Shown here: one piece after another, positions 16,242 to 26,147 of the stretch
Numbering within the stretch: position 1 is the first letter of the stretch
How the letters are laid out: each line of letters begins with the position of its first letter
Origin: Paracoccaceae bacterium
Lineage (GTDB): Bacteria > Pseudomonadota > Alphaproteobacteria > Rhodobacterales > Rhodobacteraceae
DNA: 64,000 nucleotides
Assembly (NCBI GenBank): GCA_030697175.1
Contig: JAUYQR010000024.1
Span: 1 to 64,000 of the forward strand
Reading direction: 5' to 3'
Program-made: the position numbers and the translations under genes
Notes under the pieces: model-generated
What the model was told of the DNA's origin: nothing
The model's input: only the letters and a program-made list of their open reading frames with translations
Database searches by the model: none

Positions 16242-16601
16242 ATGAAGTTTACCAAGGATCATGAATGGCTGCGCGTCGAGGGCGATCTGGTCGTCGTCGG
16301 CATAACCGAACACGCCGCCACCCAGCTTGGCGACGTGGTGTTCGTGGAACTTCCGGAACCGGAGACCATGGTGGCCGAGGGCGACGAGATCTGCGTGATC
16401 GAAAGCGTCAAGGCCGCGTCCGATATTCTGGCCCCGGTGGACGGCGAGATCGTCGAGGTGAACGACAAGCTGACCGACAAGCCGGGCCTCGTGAACGAAG
16501 ACCCGACCGGAGCAGCGTGGTTCTTCAAGATGAGGATCGATGATCTGAGTGTGCTCGATCAGTTCATGGACGAGGACGAATATCAGGATCTGGTGGGCTG
16601 A
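16242..16601 (+). CDS. gcvH: Glycine cleavage H protein (lipoyl carrier)
   Basis: The lipoyl-carrying shuttle of the glycine cleavage complex, 119 residues. Lys57 in VIESVKAASD is the lipoylation site; the surrounding beta-barrel sequence (GDVVFVELPE, EIVEVNDKL) is typical. It follows gcvT by nine bases and precedes gcvP by 93. A hairpin plus a dispersed repeat copy lies in the gap to gcvP, which could set the P protein level apart from T and H. Confidence 0.97.
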   Translation: MKFTKDHEWLRVEGDLVVVGITEHAATQLGDVVFVELPEPETMVAEGDEICVIESVKAASDILAPVDGEIVEVNDKLTDKPGLVNEDPTGAAWFFKMRIDDLSVLDQFMDEDEYQDLVG

Positions 16602-16615
16602 ACCAACCCGCAGGA

Positions 16616-16666
16616 CCGGGGGCCAGCCCCCGGACCCCCGGGATATTTGTGAACAGAAGAAATGGG
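16616..16666 (+). repeat. Hairpin + GGGATATTT element between gcvH and gcvP
   Basis: CCGGGGGC (16616-16623) pairs with GCCCCCGG (16626-16633) and is followed by ACCCCC, GGGATATTTG and the purine-rich GAACAGAAGAAATGGG. Same layout as 13281-13339. The AGAAGAAATG could offer an upstream start for gcvP at 16662. Confidence 0.6.
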
Positions 16667-16694
16667 AGCGGGTCGTGCGGCCCGATTGACAGCG

Positions 16695-19538
16695 ATGACC
16701 TATACCCCCGTCGATTACAACGCCTACGATTTCGCCAACCGCCGTCACATCGGCCCCTCGCCGTCCGAGATGGAGGAGATGCTGAAGGCCATCGGCCTGC
16801 GCACACTGGACGAGTTGATCGACCAGACGGTGCCGTCTTCGATCCGGCAGTCAAAGCCGCTGACCTGGGCACCTTTGGCCGAGCATGAGCTCCTGGCCCG
16901 GATGGGCGAGGTGGCGCGCAAGAACAAGGTGATGACCAGCCTGATCGGGCAGGGCTATTACGGCACCGTCACGCCCCCCGCGATCCAGCGCAACATTCTG
17001 GAAAACCCGGCCTGGTACACCGCCTACACCCCTTACCAGCCCGAGATCGCGCAAGGCCGGCTTGAGGCTTTGCTCAACTATCAGACGATGATCTGCGACC
17101 TGACCGGCCTTGACGTTGCCAACGCCTCGCTTCTGGATGAGGCGACAGCCGCCGCCGAGGCGATGACAATGGCTGAACGCAGCGCCAAGTCGAAGGCGCG
17201 GGCGTTCTTCGTGGACCGGTTCTGCCACCCGCAGACCATCGCCGTGATCCGCACCCGCGCGCTGCCCCTGGGCATCGAGATCATCGAGGACAGCATCGAA
17301 AAGCTGGACCCCGCCAAGGTCTTTGGCGCGATTTTCCAGTATCCCGGCAGCTACGGCCATGTGCAGGATTTCACCGCCGAAATCGCCCGCCTGCATGAGG
17401 CGAAAGCCATCGCCATCGTTGCGACCGACCTTCTGGCGCTGTGCATGTTGAAGGAGCCCGGTGCGATGGGTGCCGACATAGCAGTAGGCTCCAGTCAGCG
17501 TTTCGGTGTGCCGATGGGTTACGGTGGGCCGCACGCCGCCTTCATGTCCTGCAAGGACGACCTGAAACGCGCGATGCCCGGCCGCATCGTCGGTGTCAGC
17601 ATCGACAGCAATGGCACCAAGGCCTACCGCCTTTCCCTGCAAACCCGCGAACAGCACATCCGCCGCGAAAAGGCCACCTCCAACGTCTGCACCGCGCAGG
17701 CGCTTCTGGCCGTCATGGCCTCGTTCTACGCCGTGTTCCACGGCCCCAAAGGGCTGCGCGCCATCGCCGAACGCGTGCATTTCCTGACCAACCGCCTCGC
17801 CCGCGCGCTGAAAGCCGCCGGGGCGCAAGTCTCGCCCAAGGCGTTCTTCGACACCATCACCGTCGAGGTCGGCGTGGGGCAGGCCGGCATCCTCGCCGCT
17901 GCGCGCCATGAGGGACTGAACTTCCGCAAGATCGGCAACGACCGCATCGGCATTTCGCTGGATGAAACCTCCGACGAAAAGGTGTTGATCCGCGTCCTGC
18001 GCGCCTTCGGCATCGACGGCGTTCCGCCCCACCGCGCGCAGCTTGGCTTCCCCGAAGGATTGGCGCGGACATCCGACTATCTGACCCACCCGGTGTTCCA
18101 CATGAACCGCGCGGAATCGGAAATGATGCGCTACATGCGCCGCCTTTCCGACCGCGACCTCGCCCTTGACCGCGCGATGATCCCGCTCGGCTCCTGCACG
18201 ATGAAGCTGAACGCAGCGGCCGAGATGATGCCGATCACCTGGCCCGAGTTCGGCTCGCTCCACCCCTTCGCGCCCTTCGATCAGGCGCAGGGCTACCACG
18301 AGGCGATCACCGACCTCTCCGCCAAACTCTGCGAGATCACCGGCTACGACGCCATGTCGATGCAACCGAATTCCGGCGCGCAGGGCGAATACGCAGGCCT
18401 TCTGACCATCCTCGCCTATCATCGCTCGCGCGGCGACACCCAGCGCACCGTCTGCCTGATTCCCGTCAGTGCCCACGGCACCAACCCCGCCTCGGCCCAG
18501 ATGGCGGGGATGGAGGTCGTGGTGGTCAAATCCGCCCCGAACGGCGACGTCGACCTCGACGATTTCCGCGCCAAGGCGGCGGCTGCCGGCGACCGCCTCG
18601 CCGCCTGCATGATCACCTACCCCTCGACCCACGGCGTGTTCGAGGAGACGGTCAAAGACATCTGCCGCATCACCCACGACCACGGCGGCCAGGTCTACCT
18701 TGACGGTGCCAACATGAACGCCCTCGTCGGCCTCGTGAAACCAGGCGAGATCGGGTCCGACGTCAGCCACCTCAACCTGCACAAGACCTTCGCCATCCCG
18801 CACGGCGGCGGCGGTCCCGGCATGGGCCCGATCGGCGTCAAGGCACACCTTGCCCCCTTCCTGCCAGGCCACCCCGAAACCGGCGGCACCGAAGGCCCGG
18901 TCTCGGCCGCCCCCTACGGCTCTGCCTCGATCCTCCTGATCTCCTGGGCCTATTGCCTTCTTATGGGCGGGGCAGGGGTCACGCAGGCAACCCGCGTGGC
19001 GATCCTCAACGCCAACTACATCGCCGCGCGTCTGTCGGGCGCCTATCCGATCCTCTTCATGGGCAACAAGGGCCGCGTCGCCCACGAATGTATCCTCGAC
19101 ACCCGGCCCTTCGCCGCTGTCGGCGTCACCGTGGATGACATCGCCAAACGCCTGATCGACAACGGCTTCCACGCGCCCACGATGTCGTGGCCGGTCTCCG
19201 GCACCCTGATGGTCGAACCGACCGAATCCGAGACCAAGGCCGAGATCGACCGCTTCATCACCGCGCTTCTGTCGATCCGCGCCGAAATCGCCGCCGTCGA
19301 ACGCGGCGAGATCACGGCCGAGGAAAGCCCCCTCCGCCACGCGCCCCACACCGTCGCGGCCCTCGTCACCGAGGCGTGGGACCGCAAATACTCCCGCGAG
19401 CAGGGCTGCTTCCCGCCGGGCGCCTTCCGCGTCGACAAATACTGGCCGCCGGTGGGCCGCGTCGACAACGTCTACGGCGACCGCAACCTTGTCTGCACCT
19501 GCCCGCCGGTCGAAAGCTACATGGAGGCCGCCGAATGA
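16695..19538 (+). CDS. gcvP: Glycine dehydrogenase (decarboxylating), P protein
   Basis: The PLP-dependent P protein of the glycine cleavage system, 947 residues, with both half-domains in one chain. The N-half has [19 protein letters not shown] at about 12-30; the C-half has the PLP lysine in [20 protein letters not shown]. Length matches the single-chain form. I prefer ATG 16695 (MTYTPVDY, a typical start for the family) to the in-frame ATG at 16662, although 16662 has the better purine-rich leader, so the start is uncertain by 11 codons. Confidence 0.96.
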   Translation: MTYTPVDYNAYDFANRRHIGPSPSEMEEMLKAIGLRTLDELIDQTVPSSIRQSKPLTWAPLAEHELLARMGEVARKNKVMTSLIGQGYYGTVTPPAIQRNILENPAWYTAYTPYQPEIAQGRLEALLNYQTMICDLTGLDVANASLLDEATAAAEAMTMAERSAKSKARAFFVDRFCHPQTIAVIRTRALPLGIEIIEDSIEKLDPAKVFGAIFQYPGSYGHVQDFTAEIARLHEAKAIAIVATDLLALCMLKEPGAMGADIAVGSSQRFGVPMGYGGPHAAFMSCKDDLKRAMPGRIVGVSIDSNGTKAYRLSLQTREQHIRREKATSNVCTAQALLAVMASFYAVFHGPKGLRAIAERVHFLTNRLARALKAAGAQVSPKAFFDTITVEVGVGQAGILAAARHEGLNFRKIGNDRIGISLDETSDEKVLIRVLRAFGIDGVPPHRAQLGFPEGLARTSDYLTHPVFHMNRAESEMMRYMRRLSDRDLALDRAMIPLGSCTMKLNAAAEMMPITWPEFGSLHPFAPFDQAQGYHEAITDLSAKLCEITGYDAMSMQPNSGAQGEYAGLLTILAYHRSRGDTQRTVCLIPVSAHGTNPASAQMAGMEVVVVKSAPNGDVDLDDFRAKAAAAGDRLAACMITYPSTHGVFEETVKDICRITHDHGGQVYLDGANMNALVGLVKPGEIGSDVSHLNLHKTFAIPHGGGGPGMGPIGVKAHLAPFLPGHPETGGTEGPVSAAPYGSASILLISWAYCLLMGGAGVTQATRVAILNANYIAARLSGAYPILFMGNKGRVAHECILDTRPFAAVGVTVDDIAKRLIDNGFHAPTMSWPVSGTLMVEPTESETKAEIDRFITALLSIRAEIAAVERGEITAEESPLRHAPHTVAALVTEAWDRKYSREQGCFPPGAFRVDKYWPPVGRVDNVYGDRNLVCTCPPVESYMEAAE

Positions 19539-19540
19539 CG

Positions 19541-19574
19541 GCTTCCTCGTCACCAAATATTCCACGGGAGGGGT
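19541..19574 (-). repeat. Inverted copy of the GGAATATTT element
   Basis: On the minus strand it reads CCCCTCCCGTGGAATATTTG and then GTGACGAGGAAG, closely like 13305-13336. It starts just after the gcvP stop. The matching hairpin, also inverted, is at 19646-19666. Confidence 0.5.
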
Positions 19575-19645
19575 GATGAGCGCCCGGAAACGCGCCGGTG
19601 GAAAGCGTCAGCAAAGAACGCCCGGTCCATAGCCGGGCCGGCAAG

Positions 19646-19666
19646 GGGAGGGTGTGAAACCCTCCC
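19646..19666. terminator. Hairpin after gcvP
   Basis: GGGAGGGT (19646-19653) pairs with ACCCTCCC (19659-19666) around a GTGAA loop. Its reverse complement contains GGAGGGTTTCACACCCTCC, identical to 13283-13301. It may end gcvTHP transcription before azlC. Confidence 0.5.
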
Positions 19667-19731
19667 TGTCGCCGGGCAAAGGCACCTCGCCGATTGACCG
19701 CCGCCACGCCCCGCGCTACCGAGACCGCCAG

Positions 19732-20412
19732 ATGTCCCGCTCCGGTTTCCCTTCTGGCCTCGCCGCTGCCCTGCCCATCGTGCTCGGCTACCTGCCCATT
19801 GCATTTTCCTTCGGTGTTGCTGCCACCCAGACCGGCTTCACCCCGGTCGAGGCGACGGCCCTTTCACTCCTAATCTACGCCGGTGCCTCGCAATTCCTGG
19901 CTCTGGCCCTCCTTTCCTCCGGCGCGCCGGTCCTGATCACTGCCGTCACGCTGATCGCGATGAACCTCCGCCACCTCGTCTACGGCCCCGCCCTGATGAA
20001 AGCCGCCGGTGACGATGCCAGCACCCGCCGCGTCTGGGCGTGGGGCTTTGGCCTCACGGACGAAGTGTTCGGTCAGGCCCTTGGCGCCCTCGCGCGCGGC
20101 CAGCGGTTCTCCGAAAGCTACATGTTTGGCCTTGGGCTCCCCGCCTACGCCGCATGGGTCGGCGGCACCGCCATCGGTGCCTTGGCTGGTGGCAGCGCGC
20201 TCGACGGCTCCCCCGCGATCGGCGCCGCCCTCGGCTTCATGCTGCCCGCCCTGTTCCTTGCACTTCTCCTTTCGCTTATCGCCCGCCCGCAGGTGCCGGT
20301 GATCGTGGTCGCCGCAACCGTTACCATCGCCGGAACCTTCGCCATAAGTGGCACCGCCGGCATCCTTGCGGGCATCGCCGCCGGGGCCGCTGCCGGGGTG
20401 ATCCGCCGATGA
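19732..20412 (+). CDS. azlC: Branched-chain amino acid exporter, large subunit (AzlC family)
   Basis: A 226-residue inner-membrane protein. The conserved segment (LPIVLGYLPIAFSFGVAA) followed by LLIYAGASQFLALALL and NLRHLVYGPAL is diagnostic of AzlC. It works with the small AzlD subunit to export branched-chain amino acids or analogues. I start at 19732 (MSRSGFPSG); the longer frame adds a hydrophilic stretch that overlaps the terminator hairpin region. It overlaps azlD by four bases. Confidence 0.92.
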   Translation: MSRSGFPSGLAAALPIVLGYLPIAFSFGVAATQTGFTPVEATALSLLIYAGASQFLALALLSSGAPVLITAVTLIAMNLRHLVYGPALMKAAGDDASTRRVWAWGFGLTDEVFGQALGALARGQRFSESYMFGLGLPAYAAWVGGTAIGALAGGSALDGSPAIGAALGFMLPALFLALLLSLIARPQVPVIVVAATVTIAGTFAISGTAGILAGIAAGAAAGVIRR

Positions 20413-20732
20413 ACACCGACCTGCTGATCGTTGCCGTCCTTGCCGGTCTTGCAAACTACGCCTTCCGCGTGTTGCCAACCCGCATGGGCAGCAGCGCCCT
20501 GCCGCAGACCGGCCCGCTCGCCCGGTTCCTCGCCGCAACCGGCCCTGCCGCCATTGCCACCCTCTTTGTCGCCTCGATCCTGCCCGCGCTCAGCCTTGTC
20601 CCGCGCGAGATTGCCACCCTCGCCATTGGCGTCGCCTCGGTCGTCGCCATTTACTTCATCAGCCGTTCGGTTGTTGCCGCCACCCTTGCCGGATCGGTCG
20701 CCTATGGCCTTGCCGTATATTTGTTGGGCTGA
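20409..20732 (+). CDS. azlD: Branched-chain amino acid exporter, small subunit (AzlD family)
   Basis: A 107-residue membrane protein with three or four hydrophobic segments, starting within the azlC stop (ATGA overlap). The N-terminal ANYAFRVLPTRMG and central ATGPAAIATLFVASILPAL are typical of AzlD. It forms the two-component exporter with AzlC. The overlap implies equal translation of the two subunits. Confidence 0.9.
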   Translation: MNTDLLIVAVLAGLANYAFRVLPTRMGSSALPQTGPLARFLAATGPAAIATLFVASILPALSLVPREIATLAIGVASVVAIYFISRSVVAATLAGSVAYGLAVYLLG

Positions 20733-20792
20733 TCGGTCTTGCGCTAAGCGCCCGCTTCGGCAACGATAGCCAGAGCAGCGAAAGGCCACAGC

Positions 20793-21110
20793 ATGGTCGA
20801 AATCAGCCCCAGCAAGGTCGTGCAGGTCATTTTCCTCGCCCGCGAGATGGACGTGGGCCGGGGTGAACTTCACGCCTTCATCGACGCGATGAATGACGAG
20901 GAAAAGGCCGAACTCACTGCCCTCGCCTGGGTCGGTCGCGGCGCGTTCGAGCCGGAAGATTTTGCCGAAGCCGTCGCCACCGCGATCTCCGAGGCAACCG
21001 TGCCGACCGCCGATTACCTGATGGGCATGCCGCACCTCGCCGAAAACCTCGAATCCGGGATGGAAGCCATGGGGTTCGACGTCACGGGCGAAGAAGAAGA
21101 CCTGCTCTGA
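20793..21110 (+). CDS. DUF3775 family protein
   Basis: A 105-residue acidic cytosolic protein, all-alpha by composition (MVEISPSKVVQVIFLAREMD start, ending GEEEDLL). The pattern matches DUF3775, a family of unknown function common in alphaproteobacteria. It sits between azlCD and trxC in the same direction with its own gap of 60 bases. No catalytic or binding motif is visible. Confidence 0.75.
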   Translation: MVEISPSKVVQVIFLAREMDVGRGELHAFIDAMNDEEKAELTALAWVGRGAFEPEDFAEAVATAISEATVPTADYLMGMPHLAENLESGMEAMGFDVTGEEEDLL

Positions 21111-21120
21111 CCCTTGCGCC

Positions 21121-21150
21121 CGGCATCTGCGTTTCCAATATATTCCACAG
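21121..21150 (-). repeat. Degenerate inverted copy of the GGAATAT element
   Basis: On the minus strand it reads TGTGGAATATATTGGAAACG followed by CAGATG, a weaker match to the family. It lies between the DUF3775 gene and trxC. Confidence 0.35.
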
Positions 21151-21183
21151 AAGGAATATGAGGGTGCCCCCGGGCGTGACAGC

Positions 21184-21648
21184 ATGATGACCGACAGCGT
21201 GAAACTGACCTGCGCCGCCTGCGGCCAGACCAACCGGGTGCCAGTTGCCCGCCTTGCCGCCGCGCCGAAATGCGGCGTCTGCGGCAGTGCCCTCACCGAT
21301 GGCCGCGTGGCTGACCTTGATGCCGCAGCGCATGACAAGGCCACCCGAAATGACGACCTGCCGCTGCTCGTCGATTACTGGGCGCCCTGGTGCGGCCCCT
21401 GCCGGGCGATGGCGCCCGAGTTTGCCAAGGCCGCCAAGACCCTCGCGCCGCATGTCCGGCTGGCCAAGCTGAACACCGAAGACCACCCTGCAATCAGCAC
21501 CCGCGCCGGCATCCGGGGCATCCCCGCGCTCATTCTCTATCACCGCGGCCGCGAGGTTGCCCGCCTCGCGGGCGCCCGCCCCGCTTCCGACATCGTGGCC
21601 TTCGTGCGCAGCCACACCGCCACCCCGTCCCACCCGCCGGTTTCTTGA
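21184..21648 (+). CDS. trxC: Thioredoxin 2 (zinc-binding TrxC)
   Basis: A 154-residue cytosolic disulfide reductase. The N-terminal zinc finger has Cys10, Cys13, Cys30 and Cys33 (CAAC and CGVC), and the thioredoxin domain carries the WCGPC active site with Cys70 and Cys73, plus the cis-Pro region GIRGIPALILY. This is the TrxC type, in other bacteria induced by oxidative stress. The C-terminal tail is short. The gene is single and is followed by the tRNA gene. Confidence 0.95.
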   Translation: MMTDSVKLTCAACGQTNRVPVARLAAAPKCGVCGSALTDGRVADLDAAAHDKATRNDDLPLLVDYWAPWCGPCRAMAPEFAKAAKTLAPHVRLAKLNTEDHPAISTRAGIRGIPALILYHRGREVARLAGARPASDIVAFVRSHTATPSHPPVS

Positions 21649-21687
21649 CAATTCCGCCGCCATCGGCGAAACACCCCGTCATGGTGC

Positions 21688-21763
<76 letters not shown>

Positions 21764-22569
21764 TAACCTTATAAATCAAAGCCTTGGAAACCTCGACAAC
21801 TGGTGTGCCCCGAGGGTGTGACACAGAATGAGGCATATTTCTTGCCTTTACCCGCTCGGAGGCAGCAATCGACTTGTTTGCAGTATGACCTCCAGCGCGT
21901 CGGGCCAAAGGGGATAGATACATACCCGCATGAGAGTGGCAGACAAGGGCAGGGGACTACCCCACCCCGACCCAGTGTCACGCTGCCGCCGCTGCGGCAA
22001 CCGTCCAGTCTGACGTCCCGGAGTACACCTGGCCGGTACTGAGCCAATTGATCAGCAAGTTCCGCATGCGCTCGCTTGGAATGTAAACCGTGGCCTGCCG
22101 CCGATGCGTCGCCGAGAGAGCACCGCCATTCACACGCACCTCGCACCATTGGATAACCGTGTTCCGCTCCTGCAGCAGCAAACTCCGCACGGCCCTGGCC
22201 TTCCCTCTGGCGCGCGTCCCAGACGCTGTGAAAGCGGGGTTTGACAACGGGTAGCCTACACCGTCATGATCTAGAACCGCACAACTTTCAGCGGGTCTGC
22301 TTTCTTACCCCTTGTGTCGCTCAGGAACGCAGCACCGCCGATCTATCCGCCTGTGTCCGGGCAAACACCACGATAGACCCAGTTCATCCGGTCGACATCT
22401 CGGCAAACCGGATCCTTCACCACTCGCAGCGCCAGATACCCGAAGGTCCTTCTGTCTGTTGTCTTTCTGACGGTTACCCCCTTCAGCGGCCACGAGGCCT
22501 GCGCCGGCAAGGTTCGCACCGCACACGATCTTCCGACAGGCTTGCCTTTTCATTCCGAGGACGCGGCAC
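21764..22569. other. 806-base stretch without a recognisable gene
   Basis: The stretch between the tRNA and the decarboxylase has lower GC than its surroundings and no frame with convincing protein-like composition except the weak minus-strand ORF at 21978-22247. I saw no transposase, integrase, direct repeat of the tRNA 3' end or terminal inverted repeat by eye. The last 250 bases before 22570 would hold the decarboxylase promoter. Confidence 0.6.
21978..22247 (-). CDS. Unassigned ORF, possible gene remnant
   Basis: An 89-codon frame that opens only with TTG (22247); the open frame continues about 17 codons further upstream without an ATG. Part of it looks protein-like (the segments RSLLLQERNTVIQWCEVRV and IPSERMRNLLINWL), and it ends in a run of alanines. 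I do not recognise it. It could be the C-terminal remnant of a mobile-element gene next to the tRNA, but nothing seen proves this. Confidence 0.25.
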   Translation of the reverse strand: MSNPAFTASGTRARGKARAVRSLLLQERNTVIQWCEVRVNGGALSATHRRQATVYIPSERMRNLLINWLSTGQVYSGTSDWTVAAAAAA

Positions 22570-24027
22570 ATGGAAAACTTCAGCGAAGAATCTCTTGATC
22601 CGGACGATTGGGCGGCGACCCGCGCGCTGGCGCACCGGATGGTGGATGAAGCGGTGGATCATCTGCATCAGGTCCGCGAACGCCCGGTCTGGCGTCCCAT
22701 GCCCGACGATATCCGTGCCACCTTCCAGACCGGCCTGCCGGAAGACCCTGCCTCCCTGGACCAGGTCTACCGCGAATAACGGGAAACCGTCGGGGCTTAC
22801 CCGATGGGCAACATCCATCCCCGCTTCTGGGGATGGTACATGGGTGCCAGCAATTTCACCGGAGCCTTGGGCGATTTTCTTGCCGCCATCGAAGGCAGCA
22901 ACCTTGGTGGCGGCACCACCGGAGCGGCGCAGGTCGAACAACAGGTTGTCGACTGGCTAAAGGAAATCGCGGGCTTTCCGAAAAGCGCCAGTGGCACTCT
23001 TACCAGCGGCGGGTCGATGGCGAACCTTGTCGCGCATACGGTGATCCGAAATCTCGCCGCCGGGTATGACGTGCGCAAGGAAGGCATCGCCGCGCTGAAA
23101 CGGCCGCTGCGCTTCTACGCCTCTGATCAGGTGCACAGCTGCCACCAAAAGGCGTTGGAGACCCTGGGGCTCGGGTCAAAGGCGCTGGTGGAAATTGCAA
23201 CTGATGACCGCCTTCGCATTCGGCTTGATGCGCTGGAAGCGGCGATAGCGGAAGACCGCGCAAATGGGCTGCAACCGGCATGTGTCATCGCGACGGCGGG
23301 CACGACAAACACCGGGGCGGTTGATGATCTGGTGGCGCTGGCCGATCTTTGTGATCGTGAGAGCATCTGGTTTCACGTCGATGGGTGCATCGGCGGCGTG
23401 CTGCGCTTGGCCCCGGATCACGCGCATCTGGTCGTCGGCATGGAGCGGGCGGACTCCGTGGCCATTGATCCGCATAAGTGGCTTCACGCCCCCTTCGCGG
23501 CGGGGGCCGTTCTGATCAAGGATCCTCAGGCGCATTTTGCGACCTTTGAGATGCACGGGCCCTATCTGCAACTTCAGGACCGCGGGATGATCGCAGGCAA
23601 ATTCCTCGCCGATTACGGGCTGGAACTCAGCCGCGGCTTCCGCGCCCTGAAGATCTGGATGGCTTTCAAGGAACAGGGGGCCGCAAAATTCGGGCGGCTG
23701 ATAGCTCAGGACATCGGCCACGCGCGCTATATGGCAGCACAGGTTGAGGCGCATCCGCTTCTGGAACTGATCGCCCCGGTGGACCTTAACATCGTGTGCT
23801 TCCGCCATGTTGCCTCGGATGAGGACGCGGCCAAGACCCTGAACACAGAAATCATGCTGCGGCTGCAGGAGCGCGGCCTTGCCGCGCCGTCGGACACAAC
23901 GGTGAAGGGCAAACACGGGCTTCGCTGCGCGTTCAACAACCACCGCACCCGGCGCGCGGATATCGACGGATTCCTGGTCGATGTGCTGAAAGTCGCGGAC
24001 GAAATCGTGTCTGGGCAAAGTGGATAG
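22570..24027 (+). pseudogene. PLP-dependent decarboxylase (group II), interrupted by one in-frame stop
   Basis: The two parts, 22570-22779 (69 residues) and 22804-24027 (407 residues), lie in the same frame, separated only by TAA at 22777-22779 and eight further sense codons. The first part is the usual N-terminal helix region (MVDEAVDHLHQVRERPVW), the second starts with the family segment YPMGNIHPRFWGWYMG and has the PLP lysine in SVAIDPHKWLHAPF and HSCHQKALETLGLG. The family includes aromatic amino acid, glutamate and aspartate decarboxylases; the substrate is not clear. The lesion may be a real nonsense mutation or a sequencing error; the second part could also restart at ATG 22804. A CadC-like regulator faces it downstream. 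Confidence 0.85.
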
Positions 24028-24073
24028 ACCGGCCATCAAAGTGACCAGCCCGGCAACGGATAGATCGTGTCGA

Positions 24074-25642
24074 TCAGTCCGGAAATCCGGCAGCATGAAG
24101 CGCGGAACGAATCCTGTCGCGAAAATCTGCGTCCGAGAATGGCATTGACCTCAGATATTGGGTGATCGACGGGTCTGGTCGGACTTCACGCACGACACGC
24201 GCCCAATGCGCGGCGGCTTCGGCCCGACCGTCAAGCTGGCACATTCCTACCGCCGCTATCGCGATGGCGAAATGGCTGGTCGCGGTGCGCGCCGCCAGTA
24301 CCGCCAGGTCGGCAGCGGACGCATAGTCGCCATCAATTCCGAAGGATAGCGCCTTCATCGTTCGCATCGGGGCAAGCAGCGGATCAAGCGGGCTAAGCCC
24401 GATCGCCATATCAATACCCGCGCGAGTAGCGACTGTCTGACAGCGGACAACTTGCAGGAAGGCCCGCGAGTAATGACCCTTGGCATAGTTCGGACTCAAC
24501 TCTACCGACCTGTCCAACCAGACCAGCCCGTCATCCGGACTACCGGTCAGGATGTGCAACCGCCCCATCGCGGCATTCGCATAGGGATCAAGCGGGTCAA
24601 GCTCGATGCTGCGTTCGGCCGCGAACCTGACGGCGGCCAGTGCGGCTTGGTGATCAGGGACATAACCCATCATCGCGTCCTGAAAACTGGTGAACGCCCG
24701 GGCTGCAAACGCCGTGGAAAAGCCGGGGTCAAGATCGGTGGCGCGGCGGAAGAGACTGCCCGCAATCGCATTGTCATGCGCGTTGAAGCGGTACACATGG
24801 CTTAGCCCGAGGTGATAAGCCTCCCAGGCATCCAGATGCTCGACGGGCTTGCCGCGCGCCAGCGCCGCTTCTGCCTGCGGGATCTGCAGATCCAGTGCCG
24901 CGATGACCGCGCCCACAATTTCCTGCCGGACGGCGTGCACCTCGGCGACGGGCCGCGCGAAACGGTCTGACCAGATCAGCCCCCCACTCCGGGTGTCGAC
25001 AAGATCAACACTCACCTCCAGCTGCGTGCCGAAAAGCTCGACACGCCCGGAAAGGCAATAGCTCGCGCCCAGAACGCTGTGCAGCCCGGCAAGGTCCACA
25101 TCGGCGTTACGGAACCGGAACGTGGATTCGCGCGCGATCACCCGCAACCAGCGCAGGCGGGCCAGCGAAGAAATGATATCGGCCGGGATTGCATCGCCCA
25201 GGCTGGCAAAACCATCCGGCAAACCGCTCCGGCTGAACGGCAGGACTGCAACGGTCGGCCTTTCACCCCGTCCATCCTCAGCGAGGGGTCGTTCTGTCTT
25301 CGCTGCGGGGCTGCCCACAGCGTTCTCGGTCGGTCTGATCCTGACCGGCGCGACAAAGCGGTGGCCAAGGCCGCGAATGGTTCGGATGAACTCTTGCCTG
25401 TCCCCGTCATCCCCAAGCGCCTTGCGAACCGCCTTCAACGCTGTCGAGACGGCGGCGTCCGAAATGATACGCCCGGCCCAGACCGCCGCGATCATTTCGT
25501 CCTTGCTGATGACCCGTTCGTTGTTCTCGACCAAAAGGCGCAGCAGCCTGAAAACCTTGGGTTCAAGTCTGACCGGCCCCGAACCCGTCCGAAGCTCGGC
25601 GCGATCTGTGTCCAGTTCAAACGGGTCAAATTGAAGCCTCAT
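24074..25642 (-). CDS. CadC/OmpR-type winged-helix regulator with TPR-like C-terminal half
   Basis: A 522-residue protein. Residues 1-100 are a Trans_reg_C winged helix (LEPKVFRLLRLLVENNERVI, then a segment ending IRTIRGLGHRF). Residues about 125-260 resemble the FlgO/adenylate-cyclase-associated domain of such regulators (VAVLPF, then SYCLSGRVELFG). The rest has TPR-like helical repeats. No clear transmembrane helix is seen, unlike CadC of E. coli. The ATG at 25642 is favoured over a TTG at 25657. It converges with the decarboxylase and is divergent from the small gene at 25776, either of which may be its target. Confidence 0.87.
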   Translation of the reverse strand: MRLQFDPFELDTDRAELRTGSGPVRLEPKVFRLLRLLVENNERVISKDEMIAAVWAGRIISDAAVSTALKAVRKALGDDGDRQEFIRTIRGLGHRFVAPVRIRPTENAVGSPAAKTERPLAEDGRGERPTVAVLPFSRSGLPDGFASLGDAIPADIISSLARLRWLRVIARESTFRFRNADVDLAGLHSVLGASYCLSGRVELFGTQLEVSVDLVDTRSGGLIWSDRFARPVAEVHAVRQEIVGAVIAALDLQIPQAEAALARGKPVEHLDAWEAYHLGLSHVYRFNAHDNAIAGSLFRRATDLDPGFSTAFAARAFTSFQDAMMGYVPDHQAALAAVRFAAERSIELDPLDPYANAAMGRLHILTGSPDDGLVWLDRSVELSPNYAKGHYSRAFLQVVRCQTVATRAGIDMAIGLSPLDPLLAPMRTMKALSFGIDGDYASAADLAVLAARTATSHFAIAIAAVGMCQLDGRAEAAAHWARVVREVRPDPSITQYLRSMPFSDADFRDRIRSALHAAGFPD

Positions 25643-25775
25643 GTCAGAACCTAGCAAATCCGCACCCGCTGCTCAACAAATCCTCAGCCAGTCCTCAAGC
25701 AGCGCCCGGAGCCCAGGCGTAGGGTTCATTCAGACCGCCATGAACCGGTGCAAAGCGCAAAAAGGAAGACCAGCC

Positions 25776-26051
25776 ATGATCCATGCATCCGATGACACCG
25801 ATACCCGGACACCATCCATAGACGTGCTCGACAAATTCTGGCGGTTCGCTACGTCGATTGTCGCCGCCCCCGGTGCAGCCCGCGCCGCCCTGCACAAGGT
25901 TGAAGAGGCGCACGCCTCGCGTTGCACCCTCGCCTCCGTCGCGGGGCCGGATATTCAGGACACCGGCATTGACCCCTCTGATGCTACAGGGGTCTCGTCA
26001 TGGCAGCCGGACTTGCCGTTCTTCATGCAACATGGGTTCGGCCGGAGATGA
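25776..26051 (+). CDS. Small hypothetical protein divergent from the CadC-like regulator
   Basis: A 91-residue protein starting MIHASDDTDTRTPSIDVLDK with AAGGA nine bases upstream. It contains no clear membrane segment or domain; residues 25-45 may form an amphipathic helix. The gene is 133 bases from the divergent regulator start, so the shared promoter region may be regulated by that protein. I do not recognise the family. Confidence 0.5.
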   Translation: MIHASDDTDTRTPSIDVLDKFWRFATSIVAAPGAARAALHKVEEAHASRCTLASVAGPDIQDTGIDPSDATGVSSWQPDLPFFMQHGFGRR

Positions 26052-26147
26052 CGCAGGCAGACCTCAAACCGCCCGAGTAACCGGGCGACGGCAGGTGGCC
26101 CACGTTGGTGGATTGCGTTCGACCGTGCCTTCAACCACGATCACGCC

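Noticed and set aside
16851-19565. Minus-strand open frame of 904 codons across gcvP
   Set aside because: Antisense shadow of gcvP; composition rich in Gly, Asp, Val and Arg without recognisable motifs.
22305-22571. Minus-strand 88-codon frame before the decarboxylase
   Set aside because: Cys/Arg/Gly-rich composition and no ribosome binding site; likely non-coding.
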